From: Paraburkholderia kirstenboschensis | GTDB lineage: Bacteria; Pseudomonadota; Gammaproteobacteria; Burkholderiales; Burkholderiaceae | Reading direction: 5' to 3' | Assembly: GCF_904848585.1 (NCBI RefSeq) | Contig: NZ_CAJHCR010000004.1 | Coordinates: 62,001 to 126,000, forward strand | Length of the DNA stretch: 64,000 nucleotides | Shown here: positions 19,852 through 28,376 of the stretch, piece after piece | How the letters are laid out: every line of letters starts with the position of its first letter | Position numbering within the stretch: the stretch's first letter is position 1 | Program-made: the position numbers and the translations under genes | The notes under the pieces: model-generated | Told to the model about the DNA's origin: nothing | The model's database searches: none | What the model saw: only the letters and a program-made list of their open reading frames with translations

Positions 19852-20129
19852 GGTGCTATGTTCAGGTGTCCATTCGCGTAGGGACGACCGGTCGGCGACA
19901 TTTTCGATTCAAAATTCGCCTGAACACCTGTCGTCGCGTACGGACTGTTAGGTTTTGAAGAAGGATAGCGGTAAACGCGCCAGCCGTCGGCGCTGACCAA
20001 GCCAGAACCATCGCTTGTCTCGCGAGCACTTATGAGCTGGCGGGTTGAAGCCGCTTTCTTCGCTGACTTCCTTTCCGGCATACAAAAAAGGTAAGTGCCG
20101 CCCCCGCACGGGCAACGCCAATAGACCAT
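19848..20129 (-). CDS. Short ORF resembling the C-terminal tail of a polymorphic toxin
   Basis: 93 codons directly upstream of, and overlapping, the Imm8-like gene. The C-terminal half (SADGWRVYRYPSSKPNSPYAT, then TGVQANFESKM and NGHLNIAP) resembles the QANFE...NGHL ending of many Rhs-type toxin tips. The N-terminal part has a Cys pair (RCPCGGGTYLFC) and is not recognised. A stop codon lies seven codons upstream in frame, no Shine-Dalgarno precedes either possible ATG, and no Rhs, VgrG or filamentous haemagglutinin body is present. It may be the stranded 3-prime end of a larger effector gene or a small free-standing toxin. Confidence 0.5.
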   Translation of the reverse strand: MVYWRCPCGGGTYLFCMPERKSAKKAASTRQLISARETSDGSGLVSADGWRVYRYPSSKPNSPYATTGVQANFESKMSPTGRPYANGHLNIAP

Positions 20130-20245
20130 CGCGATATCAACGAAGGCCTACGGCTCAAAACCCCCAACCCCCGTAAGCGAAAAAAGGCACCAGCCAACCG
20201 CGTACAATACGCCCTTACCCAACGCCCACCGGCTCGCCCCACCCC

Positions 20246-21535
20246 ATGTCCTTTGATTTCTTCCTCCCCTGCCCGCGCGGCCTCGAAGCCTCGCTTGCGT
20301 CCGAACTCGCCGAAATCGCCGCGAAACATCTGAACGGCGCGCCATTCACGGCGGGCTCGCAAGTCCCCGGCGGTGTGCATTTCCGCGGCGGCTGGGCAGC
20401 CGGCATGGCGGCCAATCTGCATTCGCGGATCGCGAGCCGCGTGCTGCTGAAAATCGCGCATCGTCCGTATCGCAGCGAACAGGACATCTACGCGCTCGCC
20501 GTCGAGCAGCGTTGGGAGCAATGGTTCTCCGCAAACGAAACGCTGCGCGTCGACGTCACCGCGATCAAGTCGCCGCTGCGAAGCCTCGAATTCACGACGT
20601 TGCGCGTGAAGGACGCCATCTGCGATCGTCTGCGCGAAGTCAGCGGCGCGCGCCCGAACGTCGACACCGCGACGCCCGACGTCCGCGTGTTCGCGTTTCT
20701 CACCGCGACCGACTGCACGCTCTACCTCGACACCTCGGGCGACCCGCTCTTCAAGCGCGGCTGGCGGCTCGACAAGGGCGCGGCGCCGCTGCGCGAAAAT
20801 CTCGCGGCGGGCATCCTGCGTCTGACGGGCTGGAGCGCGGGCACGCCGCTGTACGATCCGATGTGCGGCAGCGGCACGTTCCTCGCCGAAGCCGCGCAAG
20901 TCGCGCTGAACATCGCGCCTGGCGCGGAGCGCCGCTTCGGCTTCGAAAAGCTCAAGCAATACGACAGCAAAACCTGGCAAACACTGAAGGCCGCCGCGCT
21001 CGACGCCAAGCACGCCGCCCGCACGTCGCGCGCCGATCTGCAGATATTCGGCAGCGATATTTCCGGCGACATGCTCGACAAAGCGCGTGCGAATTTCCAG
21101 CGCGCAGGCTTGCCGTCGATCCCGCTTAAACAGGTCGACGCTCGCGGTATGACGCCGCCAAGCTCCGAGCCGGGCATTCTCGTCGCGAATCCGCCGTACG
21201 GCGAGCGGATCGAAGTGCGCGGGCGCAACGCGCGCGGCGAAGTCCGCGAGGGACGCAACCGCGACAACCGCGAAGACGACGGCTTTCGCCGCGCCCAGGA
21301 AGAAACGCCCGACAGCGAATTTTTCCAGTCGCTCGGCGACGCGCTCAAGCAGCGCTTCACCGGCTGGCACGCATTCATCCTGACTTCGGATCGCAAGCTG
21401 CCAGGCCAGTTGCGCCTGCGCGAATCGACCAAGACGCCGCTTTTCAACGGCGCTCTCGAATGCCGACTGTTTCGCTTCGATCTGATCGCGGGCAGCGTCC
21501 GCCAGCGGCCGCAAAGCGACACGCCCGCCGATTGA
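20246..21535 (+). CDS. THUMP-domain 23S rRNA guanine-N2 methyltransferase, RlmL type
   Basis: SAM-dependent RNA methyltransferase, probably modifying 23S rRNA. The 429 residues hold an N-terminal ferredoxin-like/THUMP region (about 1-165, DFFLPCPRGLEASLASEL) and a Rossmann methyltransferase domain with the SAM motif LYDPMCGSGTFLAEAA (about 205-220) and catalytic NPPYGERIE (about 315). E. coli RlmL carries a second methyltransferase domain (RlmK), absent here, so the length fits the single-domain beta-proteobacterial form. An Arg/Asn-rich insert (RGRNARGEVREGRNRDNRED) follows the NPPY motif. TACAAT at 20203-20208 may be the -10; no clear Shine-Dalgarno is seen. A strong terminator follows. Confidence 0.85.
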   Translation: MSFDFFLPCPRGLEASLASELAEIAAKHLNGAPFTAGSQVPGGVHFRGGWAAGMAANLHSRIASRVLLKIAHRPYRSEQDIYALAVEQRWEQWFSANETLRVDVTAIKSPLRSLEFTTLRVKDAICDRLREVSGARPNVDTATPDVRVFAFLTATDCTLYLDTSGDPLFKRGWRLDKGAAPLRENLAAGILRLTGWSAGTPLYDPMCGSGTFLAEAAQVALNIAPGAERRFGFEKLKQYDSKTWQTLKAAALDAKHAARTSRADLQIFGSDISGDMLDKARANFQRAGLPSIPLKQVDARGMTPPSSEPGILVANPPYGERIEVRGRNARGEVREGRNRDNREDDGFRRAQEETPDSEFFQSLGDALKQRFTGWHAFILTSDRKLPGQLRLRESTKTPLFNGALECRLFRFDLIAGSVRQRPQSDTPAD

Positions 21536-21875
21536 CCCTAGCCGGTCGCCACACGCCGTTTCCGGCGTAGAGGTGCGGCTTGCGCACCTCACGAACCGGA
21601 GCACGAACAGAAGAAGCAGAAGCAGAAGTAGCAGCAGGCCCAAAGAAACCGCGGACACCGACTCCCGCGGTTTTTTTTCGCGTCGCTGAAACCGCTCGCC
21701 CGAACCGTCCTTCTCGTACCCTACTGACACCACGCTGTCAGCAGCACCCCCGCACACTTCCCCTCACGCCATCCGGCGCTTTACACGGCTTTATCCGCCG
21801 TCCATCCACCGAAACCATCTTGCATGGGACCAGAGCAAGCGCTGAAGCACTAACTCGGGTCAACAGGAGAGTGTC
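21536..21875 (+). other. Gap between the methyltransferase and the VOC gene
   Basis: 340 bases holding the rlmL-type terminator (21646-21678), an imperfect GAAGCA/AGCAGA triplet run just before it (about 21609-21638), a perfect CTGACA-N6-TGTCAG inverted repeat (21724-21741) that could be an operator, and AGGAGA (21865-21870), the ribosome site of the VOC gene. No supported ORF. Confidence 0.55.
21646..21678 (+). terminator. Intrinsic terminator after the rRNA methyltransferase
   Basis: CCGCGG (21649-21654) pairs with CCGCGG (21665-21670), extended by AA/TT pairs, with a 10-base loop and eight T residues (21671-21678). Confidence 0.88.
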
Positions 21876-22259
21876 ATGTCTGCATCGTCGAAAGTTGTTG
21901 CATGGTTTGAGATCCCGTCCGTCGATTTCGACCGCGCCGTCCGTTTCTATGAAGCCGCGCTCGATGTCCAACTGAATCGCCAGGAAATCGGCGGGCAGCC
22001 GATTGCCGTGTTCGCGTACGAAGAACCGGCCACTGGCGGCGCGATCGTCCACAATCCGTCGGCGACCCCGAACGGCGACGGCGTGCTCGTCTATCTGAAC
22101 GCGCAGCCGACCGTGGACGCCACCCTCGCCCGTATCGAAGAAGCCGGCGGCAAGACCGACGGCCCAGTCGTCAAACTGCCGCAGGATATCGGCTATATCG
22201 CGTTCTTCACCGACACGGAAGGCAACCGCCTCGGCCTGCACTCGCGCACCAACGGCTAG
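21876..22259 (+). CDS. VOC-superfamily (glyoxalase/dioxygenase-fold) protein
   Basis: A 127-residue single-module vicinal-oxygen-chelate protein of unknown substrate. It shows paired beta-alpha-beta-beta-beta units: VAWFEIPSVDFDRAVRFYEAAL at the N-terminus, and ARIEEAGGKTDGPVV followed by FFTDTEGNRLGLHS at the C-terminus. The first metal ligand position is Glu in WFEIP. The AGGAGA ribosome site is well placed. The WYL-type regulator gene 141 bases downstream, same strand, may be co-transcribed or regulate it. Confidence 0.85.
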   Translation: MSASSKVVAWFEIPSVDFDRAVRFYEAALDVQLNRQEIGGQPIAVFAYEEPATGGAIVHNPSATPNGDGVLVYLNAQPTVDATLARIEEAGGKTDGPVVKLPQDIGYIAFFTDTEGNRLGLHSRTNG

Positions 22260-22400
22260 AGCGCAAAGCGGCGAGCGAAGCGCGCGCAATGCACAACAGC
22301 ACGAAGCGCCACGCGGCCGCCGCCTGAACGCTGACCGGAGCGCGGCATGCGGCGCTATCATCGCGGGACTGTCCCGGTCCTTTTCTACAAGACGCCCACG

Positions 22401-23087
22401 ATGACGCGCCGCGCCGACCGCCTGTTCCAGATAGCCGAACTGCTGCGCGGCCGGCGTCTGACCACCGCGCAACAACTCGCTGACTGGCTCAACATCTCGC
22501 TGCGCACCGTCTATCGCGACGTGCGCGATCTGCAATTGTCGGGCGTACCGATCGAGGGCGAGGCCGGCATTGGCTACCGGCTGAGCCGCGCCGCGAGCCT
22601 GCCGCCGCTCACCTTCACCGCCGACGAACTCGCGGCGCTCGCCGCCGGCGCGCGCATGCTGGAGTCCTGGGGCGGCGCCGACTTTGCAAGCGGAGCGCGC
22701 GGCGCGCTCGCCAAGATTGCCTCGGCAATGCCGGCGGACAAGCGCGCGTCGCTCGAAAGACTCGCTGTCTTCGCGCCGTCGTTTCATATCAGGAGTGATT
22801 TCTCGGCACAGCTTGACACGCTGCATCGCGCGATCGACGCACGGCAAGTGGTGAGCTTTTCGTACACCGATGCAAACGGCGCGGCAACCGAGCGCCGTGT
22901 GTGGCCGCTCGCGCTCGCCTACTGGGGCGCGCGCTGGACGCTAGGTGCGTGGTGTGAATTGCGCGGCGATTTCCGCAACTTTGGACTCGAGCGGATTCGG
23001 GAGCTGGAAGTGCGCGAACCGTATCCGGATCAGCAAGGCAGGCGGCTCGCGGACCTGTTGCGGCATGTCAACGCCAAGCCGCGTTAG
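22401..23087 (+). CDS. YafY-type HTH-WYL transcriptional regulator
   Basis: A 228-residue DNA-binding regulator. An HTH_11 winged helix (ADRLFQIAELLRG, ... ADWLNISLRTVYRDVRDLQ, about 4-50) is followed by a WYL ligand-binding domain (about 135-225; VVSFSYTDANGAATERRVWPLAL, WTLGAWCELRGDFRNFGLERI). WYL domains usually bind oligonucleotides or small molecules; the ligand here is unknown. ATG at 22401 is the family start (TRRADRLFQI); an earlier ATG at 22347 would add 18 unconserved residues. It follows the VOC gene and converges on pntB, with a hairpin between. Confidence 0.88.
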   Translation: MTRRADRLFQIAELLRGRRLTTAQQLADWLNISLRTVYRDVRDLQLSGVPIEGEAGIGYRLSRAASLPPLTFTADELAALAAGARMLESWGGADFASGARGALAKIASAMPADKRASLERLAVFAPSFHIRSDFSAQLDTLHRAIDARQVVSFSYTDANGAATERRVWPLALAYWGARWTLGAWCELRGDFRNFGLERIRELEVREPYPDQQGRRLADLLRHVNAKPR

Positions 23088-23162
23088 AGCGACAACGCGG
23101 GTAACGCGAGCAATGCGAGAAACGCGCCGCGGCTGCCGGATTGAAATACAGGCTTCCCGTTT

Positions 23163-23202
23163 GGAGTCCCGCGGACAGCGGCAAAGCAATCCGCGAGACT
23201 CC
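23163..23202. terminator. Hairpin between the convergent WYL regulator and pntB
   Basis: GGAGTC-C-CGCGGA... and TCCGCG-A-GACTCC form a 13-position stem with one C/A mismatch and a 14-base loop. There is no T-run. It probably separates the two convergent transcripts or protects their 3-prime ends. Confidence 0.5.
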
Positions 23203-23211
23203 CACACACGC

Positions 23212-24666
23212 CTAGTCGACCGACTTCACCATATCCTCGATCACCTTCTTGGCGTCGCCGAAGACCATCATCGTCTTGTCCATGTAGAAGAGGTCGTTGT
23301 CGAGCCCGGCGTAGCCTGCGGCCATCGAGCGCTTATTCACAATGACCGTGCGCGCCTTATAAGCCTCGATAATCGGCATGCCCGCAATCGGCGACTTCGG
23401 ATCGTTCTTCGCCGCCGGATTCACCACGTCGTTTGCGCCGAGCACCAGCACCACGTCGACCTGACCGAACTCGCCGTTGATGTCGTCCATCTCGAACACC
23501 ATGTCGTAAGGTACTTCGGCTTCGGCGAGCAGCACGTTCATATGGCCAGGCATCCGCCCCGCCACCGGGTGAATCGCGTACTTGACCTCGATGCCCTTCT
23601 CGACGAGCTTGTCGGTCAGCTCTTTCAACGCATGCTGCGCGCGCGCCACGGCAAGGCCATAACCCGGCACGATCACGACCGTTTCGGCGTTGCCGAGCAT
23701 GAACGACGCATCGTCGGCGGAACCGGATTTCACCGGACGCTGCTCCGCCGAGCCGCCCGCCGCCGCCGCGCCTGGCTCGTTGCCGAAGCCGCCGAGAATC
23801 ACGTTGAAGAACGAGCGGTTCATCGCGCGGCACATGATGTACGACAGAATCGCACCCGACGAGCCGACGAGCGAGCCCGCGATGATCAGCATCGGATTGT
23901 TCAACGAGAATCCGATACCCGCCGCCGCCCAGCCCGAGTACGAGTTGAGCATGGACACGACGACCGGCATATCCGCGCCGCCGATCGGAATGATGATCAG
24001 CACGCCGAGCACGAACGCGATCGCCGTCATGATGATGAACGGCAGCCACGACTGCGTGAAAAAGAAGATGATGCCGAAGCCGAGCATCGCGATGGCGAGC
24101 ATCAGGTTGATCAGGTGCTGGCCTGCATACACCACCGGCGCGCCCTGAAACAGGCGAAACTTGTATTTGCCCGAGAGCTTGCCGAACGCGATCACCGAAC
24201 CGCTAAAAGTAATCGCGCCGACGAACGTGCCGATAAACAGCTCGACGCGATTGCCGTAAGGCAGGAAACCCGGCACCGGATACTCGGGATCGACGAGGCC
24301 GAACGCGGCCGGCTCCGACACCACCGCATACGCAATGCAGACCGCCGCGAGACCGATCAGCGAGTGCATGGCCGCGACGAGCTCCGGCATCTTGGTCATC
24401 TCGACGCGCGCGGCGACAAACGCGCCGATAGCGCCGCCGATAATCAGCGCGACCAGCAGCAGACCAAGCCCCAAGCCGAGATTCGATCCGAGCGCGGTGG
24501 CCTGCTTGGCGATCAATGCGATGGTCGTGACAATCGCAATCGCCATCCCGACCATGCCGAACGTATTGCCGATGCGCGCGGTCTTCGGATTCGACAGCCC
24601 CTTGAGCGCCTGAATGAAGCAGACCGACGCGACCAGATAAAGCAGCGTGACGACGTTCAGACTCAT
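23212..24666 (-). CDS. pntB: NAD(P) transhydrogenase subunit beta
   Basis: Membrane and NADP(H)-binding subunit of the proton-translocating transhydrogenase, which makes NADPH from NADH using the proton gradient. Its 484 residues have eight or nine membrane helices (about 1-260), with GNTFGMVGMAIAI and LVPYGNR-type loops, and a C-terminal Rossmann domain with IVPGYGLAVARAQHAL, GANDVVNPAA and MPIIEAYKARTVIVNKRSM. ATG at 24666 shares a base with the pntAb stop (TAATG), so the genes are translationally coupled. The longer open frame to 25056 is non-coding overlap. Confidence 0.95.
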   Translation of the reverse strand: MSLNVVTLLYLVASVCFIQALKGLSNPKTARIGNTFGMVGMAIAIVTTIALIAKQATALGSNLGLGLGLLLVALIIGGAIGAFVAARVEMTKMPELVAAMHSLIGLAAVCIAYAVVSEPAAFGLVDPEYPVPGFLPYGNRVELFIGTFVGAITFSGSVIAFGKLSGKYKFRLFQGAPVVYAGQHLINLMLAIAMLGFGIIFFFTQSWLPFIIMTAIAFVLGVLIIIPIGGADMPVVVSMLNSYSGWAAAGIGFSLNNPMLIIAGSLVGSSGAILSYIMCRAMNRSFFNVILGGFGNEPGAAAAGGSAEQRPVKSGSADDASFMLGNAETVVIVPGYGLAVARAQHALKELTDKLVEKGIEVKYAIHPVAGRMPGHMNVLLAEAEVPYDMVFEMDDINGEFGQVDVVLVLGANDVVNPAAKNDPKSPIAGMPIIEAYKARTVIVNKRSMAAGYAGLDNDLFYMDKTMMVFGDAKKVIEDMVKSVD

Positions 24667-24995
24667 TACGCGTTCTCCTTGCTCTTGTCGGCGATCAGCT
24701 TCTTCGGCTCTTTCTTGCGGAACATCTCCAGCATTCGCCTGGTGACGAGAAAGCCGCCGAACACATTGACCGCCGCGAGCGCGACGGCGAGCGTTCCGAA
24801 GAACTTGCCCGGCGTGCCGACCGTGAGACCGGTAGCCAGCATCGCGCCGACAATCACGATCGCCGAAATGGCATTGGTCACGGCCATCAGCGGCGTGTGC
24901 AAGGCGGGCGTGACGTTCCAGACCACGTGGTAGCCGACGTAGATCGCCAGCACGAAAATGATCAGGTTGATGACGGTGTGGTTGAGCACTTCCAT
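24666..24995 (-). CDS. pntAb: NAD(P) transhydrogenase subunit alpha, membrane part (PntAb)
   Basis: The 109-residue membrane segment that is the C-terminal part of PntA in E. coli but a separate protein in Rhodospirillum-type enzymes. Three hydrophobic helices are visible ([52 protein letters not shown]), with the conserved [18 protein letters not shown]. It lies between pntAa (26-base gap) and pntB (overlapping), giving the three-gene layout. Confidence 0.94.
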   Translation of the reverse strand: MEVLNHTVINLIIFVLAIYVGYHVVWNVTPALHTPLMAVTNAISAIVIVGAMLATGLTVGTPGKFFGTLAVALAAVNVFGGFLVTRRMLEMFRKKEPKKLIADKSKENA

Positions 24996-25021
24996 CGCCG
25001 TTTCTCCTCGGTGGATTCGTT

Positions 25022-26164
25022 TTATGCCTTGCGCGCGACTTCGCCGTCGCGGGCAAGCAGCGTGGCGGCGACGATGTCGTCGGCGAGGTCGATGTTCAGC
25101 GCGCCTTCCTTCGTCACGATCAGCTTCAGGAAGTCGAGCAGATTGCGCGCATAGAGCGACGAAGCGTCGGCGGGCACCATCGAGGCCAGATTCGTGTAGC
25201 CGACAATCGTCACGCCATGCTTGACGACCACCTTGTCGGCTTCGGTGAGCGGACAGTTGCCGCCGCGCTGCCCTTCATAGTCCGCGCCGCGGCCCGCGGC
25301 AAGGTCGACCAGCACGGAGCCGGGTTTCATTGCCTGCACGGTATCGACGGAGATCAGCGTCGGCGCCGCGCGGCCGGGAATCAAGGCGGTGGAGATCACC
25401 ACGTCGGCCTGCTTCGCGCGCTCGTGGACGAGCGCCGACTGCCGCTGCAGCCACGACGGCGGCATGGGCCGCGCATAGCCGCCGACGCCTTGGGCGGCTT
25501 CGCGTTCTTCGTCGGTTTCATAAGGCACGTCGAGAAACTTCGCGCCGAGCGATTCGATCTGCTCTTTCACGGCCGGACGGACGTCGGACGCTTCGATCAC
25601 GGCACCGAGCCGTTTGGCCGTCGCGATTGCCTGCAAGCCCGCCACGCCCGCGCCCAGAATCAGCACGCGCGCGGCTTTCACGGTGCCGGCGGCGGTCATC
25701 AGCATCGGCATGAAGCGCGGGTACAGCGTCGCCGCCAGCAGCACCGCCTTGTATCCGGCGATGTTTGCCTGCGACGACAGCACGTCGAGGCTCTGCGCGC
25801 GGGTAGTTCTCGGCGCGGCTTCGAGCGCGAAGGCGGTGACGCCGGCCGCAGCCAGTTTCAGCGCATTCTCTGCGTTAAACGGATCGAGCATGCCGACCAG
25901 CACTGCGCCGCGCTTGAGCAGCGGGAGTTCGGCTTCGGTTGGAGACTGCACTTTGAGGACGAGTTCGGCGCCAAACGCGCTGGCGGCGTCGACAATTTCC
26001 GCGCCGGCGGCTGTGAAGGCGTCGTCGGGAAAGCTCGCGCCAGCTCCGGCGCCGCTCTGGATGGTGACCCGATGGCCCTGGCCCACGTACTTCTTGACCG
26101 TTTCGGGCGTCGCGGCGACGCGGGTTTCGTGCGCGCGCGTCTCAGCTGGCACTCCGATGTGCAT
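25022..26164 (-). CDS. pntAa: NAD(P) transhydrogenase subunit alpha, NAD-binding part (PntAa)
   Basis: Soluble NAD(H)-binding component of the three-subunit transhydrogenase. The 380-residue protein starts [23 protein letters not shown], has the dinucleotide-binding [21 protein letters not shown] (about 170-190), the [15 protein letters not shown] region and [28 protein letters not shown] lies just upstream of the ATG at 26164. It is first of the pntAa-pntAb-pntB operon. The upstream gap is shared with divergent nudJ. Confidence 0.95.
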   Translation of the reverse strand: MHIGVPAETRAHETRVAATPETVKKYVGQGHRVTIQSGAGAGASFPDDAFTAAGAEIVDAASAFGAELVLKVQSPTEAELPLLKRGAVLVGMLDPFNAENALKLAAAGVTAFALEAAPRTTRAQSLDVLSSQANIAGYKAVLLAATLYPRFMPMLMTAAGTVKAARVLILGAGVAGLQAIATAKRLGAVIEASDVRPAVKEQIESLGAKFLDVPYETDEEREAAQGVGGYARPMPPSWLQRQSALVHERAKQADVVISTALIPGRAAPTLISVDTVQAMKPGSVLVDLAAGRGADYEGQRGGNCPLTEADKVVVKHGVTIVGYTNLASMVPADASSLYARNLLDFLKLIVTKEGALNIDLADDIVAATLLARDGEVARKA

Positions 26165-26408
26165 CGTGCTTCCTCCTCGACTTACTGTTTGACGACAGAT
26201 CGGCCGACGAGGCACGCCGGCTTGCAAGTGCAACGGCTAACGCCTCACTTTACCCGAAACATGGGGGGCGGCAGAAATCGGGGACAATCCGGGGGTGCCG
26301 GTGGGCTGGCGCGCGCTCGGGGCCGTGCGTTCCGGGTTCGGCGGCCAATACGGATCGCGCCCGAGCCGCGCGCGCCGAAGTCCGCCGTTCTTTGCTGGGC
26401 GCCTGAAA

Positions 26409-26437
26409 GCCGGTCAGCCGGTCAGCCGGTCAGCCGG
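26409..26437. repeat. Tandem octamer repeat
   Basis: CGGTCAGC occurs three times in direct succession (26411-26418, 26419-26426, 26427-26434), followed by a partial fourth copy (CGG). It lies in the pntAa/nudJ gap. Confidence 0.85.
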
Positions 26438-26549
26438 CATCGAGCGTTGCGATTCCGGTCGGGAAAAAAAACGGCGTGCCCCGCAGCCGCCGGCCCTGCC
26501 GCCCCTGAAGCCGGCCGCCCGCTTCCCGGCAGCGAGTGCCTATAAACGG

Positions 26550-26555
26550 TAAAAT
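26550..26555 (+). promoter_or_regulatory. -10-like element abutting the nudJ start
   Basis: TAAAAT ends 8 bases before the nudJ ATG (26564), so transcription from it would start at or within a couple of bases of the codon. An alternative TATAAA lies at 26541-26546. Neither has a good -35. No Shine-Dalgarno lies before the ATG. Confidence 0.4.
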
Positions 26556-26563
26556 GCGCACCC

Positions 26564-27043
26564 ATGAAACCGGAAACCTGGCTGCCGCACGTGACTGTCG
26601 CGGCCATCGTCGAGCGTGACGGGCGCTTTCTCGTGGTCGAGGAACACACGGCGGCCGGTCTGCGCCTGAATCAGCCGGCCGGCCATCTGGAAGCCGGCGA
26701 AACGCTGCTGGAAGCAGTGATCCGCGAAACGCTCGAGGAAACCGCGTACCCGTTCACGCCCGAGGCGCTGGTCGGCATGTACATGACGCATTTCGAGCGG
26801 CCGGACAGCGAAGGTGTGACGTATTTGCGCTTCACTTACTGCGGCACCGGCGGCGAACGCGAGGCGGCACGCGCGCTCGACCCCGACATTGTGCGAACGT
26901 TGTGGATGAGCGCCGACGAATTGCGCGCCTGCCCCGAACGGCACCGCACGCCGCTCGTCATGCAATGCATCGACGATTACCTGGCAGGCCGGCGTTTCCC
27001 GCTCGACTTCGTGCATACGCATTCGGTCGGGCCGAAAAGATAA
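26564..27043 (+). CDS. nudJ: NudJ-type Nudix phosphatase
   Basis: Nudix hydrolase resembling E. coli NudJ (YmfB), which acts on HMP-PP, a thiamine precursor, and nucleoside di- and triphosphates. The 159-residue product matches through KPETWLPHVTVAAIVERDG, RLNQPAGHLEAGETLLEA and RETLEETAYPFTPEAL. In the Nudix box G-x5-E-x7-R-E-U-x-E-E-x-G-U every fixed residue is kept except the last Gly, here Ala (ETAY). mnmA follows 58 bases later, as in E. coli. There is no Shine-Dalgarno and a -10-like element abuts the start, so the mRNA may be leaderless. Confidence 0.88.
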   Translation: MKPETWLPHVTVAAIVERDGRFLVVEEHTAAGLRLNQPAGHLEAGETLLEAVIRETLEETAYPFTPEALVGMYMTHFERPDSEGVTYLRFTYCGTGGEREAARALDPDIVRTLWMSADELRACPERHRTPLVMQCIDDYLAGRRFPLDFVHTHSVGPKR

Positions 27044-27101
27044 CCGCGCGGCGGCAGCGACCCACGATCCATGAAGTCACGCAGTACCCAGTGAGCATCT
27101 T

Positions 27102-28247
27102 ATGAGCAAGCAGAAAGTCGTAGTAGGCATGTCGGGCGGCGTCGATTCGTCGGTTACCGCGTGGCTGCTGAAGGAACAGGGCTACGACGTGGTCGGCCTG
27201 TTCATGAAGAACTGGGAAGACGACGACGACAGCGAATACTGCTCGACGCGCCAGGACTGGATCGACGTGGTGTCGGTCGCGGACCTGATCGGCATCGACG
27301 TGGAAGCGGTCAACTTCGCGTCCGAATACAAAGACCGCGTATTCGCCGAGTTCTTGCGCGAATATTCGGCGGGCCGCACGCCCAACCCGGACGTGCTGTG
27401 CAACGCCGAAATCAAGTTCAAGGCCTTCCTCGATCACGCAATGTCGCTCGGCGCGGAAACCATCGCGACCGGCCACTATGCGCGCGTGCGTGAGAACAAT
27501 GGCCGCTTCGAACTGCTGAAGGCGTTCGACCATACGAAAGATCAGTCGTACTTTCTACATAGGTTGAACCAGGCGCAGTTGTCAAAAACGCTGTTTCCGC
27601 TCGGCGAAATTCCCAAAACGAAGGTGCGCGAAATCGCCGAACAGATCGCGCTGCCCAATGCGAAGAAGAAGGATTCGACCGGCATCTGCTTTATCGGCGA
27701 ACGGCCGTTCCGCGACTTCCTGAACCGCTATCTGCCGACAAAGCCAGGCCCGATGAAAACCACCGACGGCAAAACGGTCGGCGAGCACATCGGACTCGCG
27801 TTCTACACGTTCGGGCAGCGCAAGGGCATCGGTCTGGGCGGCAGCAAGGAAGGCAGCGGCGAGCCGTGGTTCGTGGCGGGCAAGGACATTGCGTCGAATA
27901 CGCTGTACGTCGCGCAAGGTCACGATCATCCGTGGCTCCTGAGCCATACGCTCAGCGCGGGCAACACGAGCTGGGTCGCGGGCGAGCCGCCGGCGGAAGG
28001 CTTCGCCTGCGGCGCGAAGACCCGCTACCGGCAGGCGGATGCACGCTGCACGTTCACGACAGCGAACTACGGCGAAAGTCTCTTCGAACTCAATTTCGAC
28101 GATGCGCAATGGGCTGTCACACCGGGGCAATCCGCGGTGCTCTACGATGGCGACGTGTGCCTCGGCGGCGGCATCATCGAACATGCTGCTACTGCGCAGC
28201 CAACCGCGCGCGAGCCGCAAAAAGCGGCGTTGCTGAGCGCGCGTTAA
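27102..28247 (+). CDS. mnmA: tRNA 2-thiouridylase MnmA
   Basis: Adds sulfur to U34 of tRNA Lys, Glu and Gln, using sulfur relayed through the Tus system. The 381-residue protein shows the PP-loop SGGVDSS (11-17), the nucleophile Cys100 in [14 protein letters not shown], and the persulfide Cys196 in [13 protein letters not shown]. The C-terminal barrel has [12 protein letters not shown] and [19 protein letters not shown]. It follows nudJ, an arrangement shared with E. coli. Only a weak ribosome site precedes the ATG. Confidence 0.97.
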   Translation: MSKQKVVVGMSGGVDSSVTAWLLKEQGYDVVGLFMKNWEDDDDSEYCSTRQDWIDVVSVADLIGIDVEAVNFASEYKDRVFAEFLREYSAGRTPNPDVLCNAEIKFKAFLDHAMSLGAETIATGHYARVRENNGRFELLKAFDHTKDQSYFLHRLNQAQLSKTLFPLGEIPKTKVREIAEQIALPNAKKKDSTGICFIGERPFRDFLNRYLPTKPGPMKTTDGKTVGEHIGLAFYTFGQRKGIGLGGSKEGSGEPWFVAGKDIASNTLYVAQGHDHPWLLSHTLSAGNTSWVAGEPPAEGFACGAKTRYRQADARCTFTTANYGESLFELNFDDAQWAVTPGQSAVLYDGDVCLGGGIIEHAATAQPTAREPQKAALLSAR

Positions 28248-28376
28248 AGCCGCTCGCCTCCCTGGCAGTCCGCTTTTTCCCGACGGGCAGTCGCTCGTTT
28301 TCCTTCGCGGCGGATCCGTCCGCGCCGCCGGCGCCGGCGATCCCTCCGCGACGATCTTCACTGCACCGGAGTCCCA

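Larger units (their letters stand above)
26165..26563. other. Divergent intergenic region, pntAa / nudJ
   Basis: 399 bases without a supported gene. On the minus strand TAAAGT (26247-26252) could be the pnt -10. On the plus strand TAAAAT (26550-26555) sits just before nudJ. A short tandem repeat lies at 26409-26437. The G+C-rich middle shows no other structure I can support. Confidence 0.5.

Noticed and set aside
21609..21638. GAAGCA/AGCAGA triplet run considered as a microsatellite locus
   Set aside because: Copies are imperfect and short, and it sits in an untranslated region just before a terminator.
20030..21757. 575-codon minus-strand frame over the rRNA methyltransferase, with a poly-Leu run
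   Set aside because: The Leu run is the reverse of the GAAGCA triplet stretch. The methyltransferase motifs on the plus strand are clear.
22945..24933. 662-codon plus-strand frame over pntB
   Set aside because: Antisense to pntB, full of His/Arg/Asp repeats typical of reversed codons.
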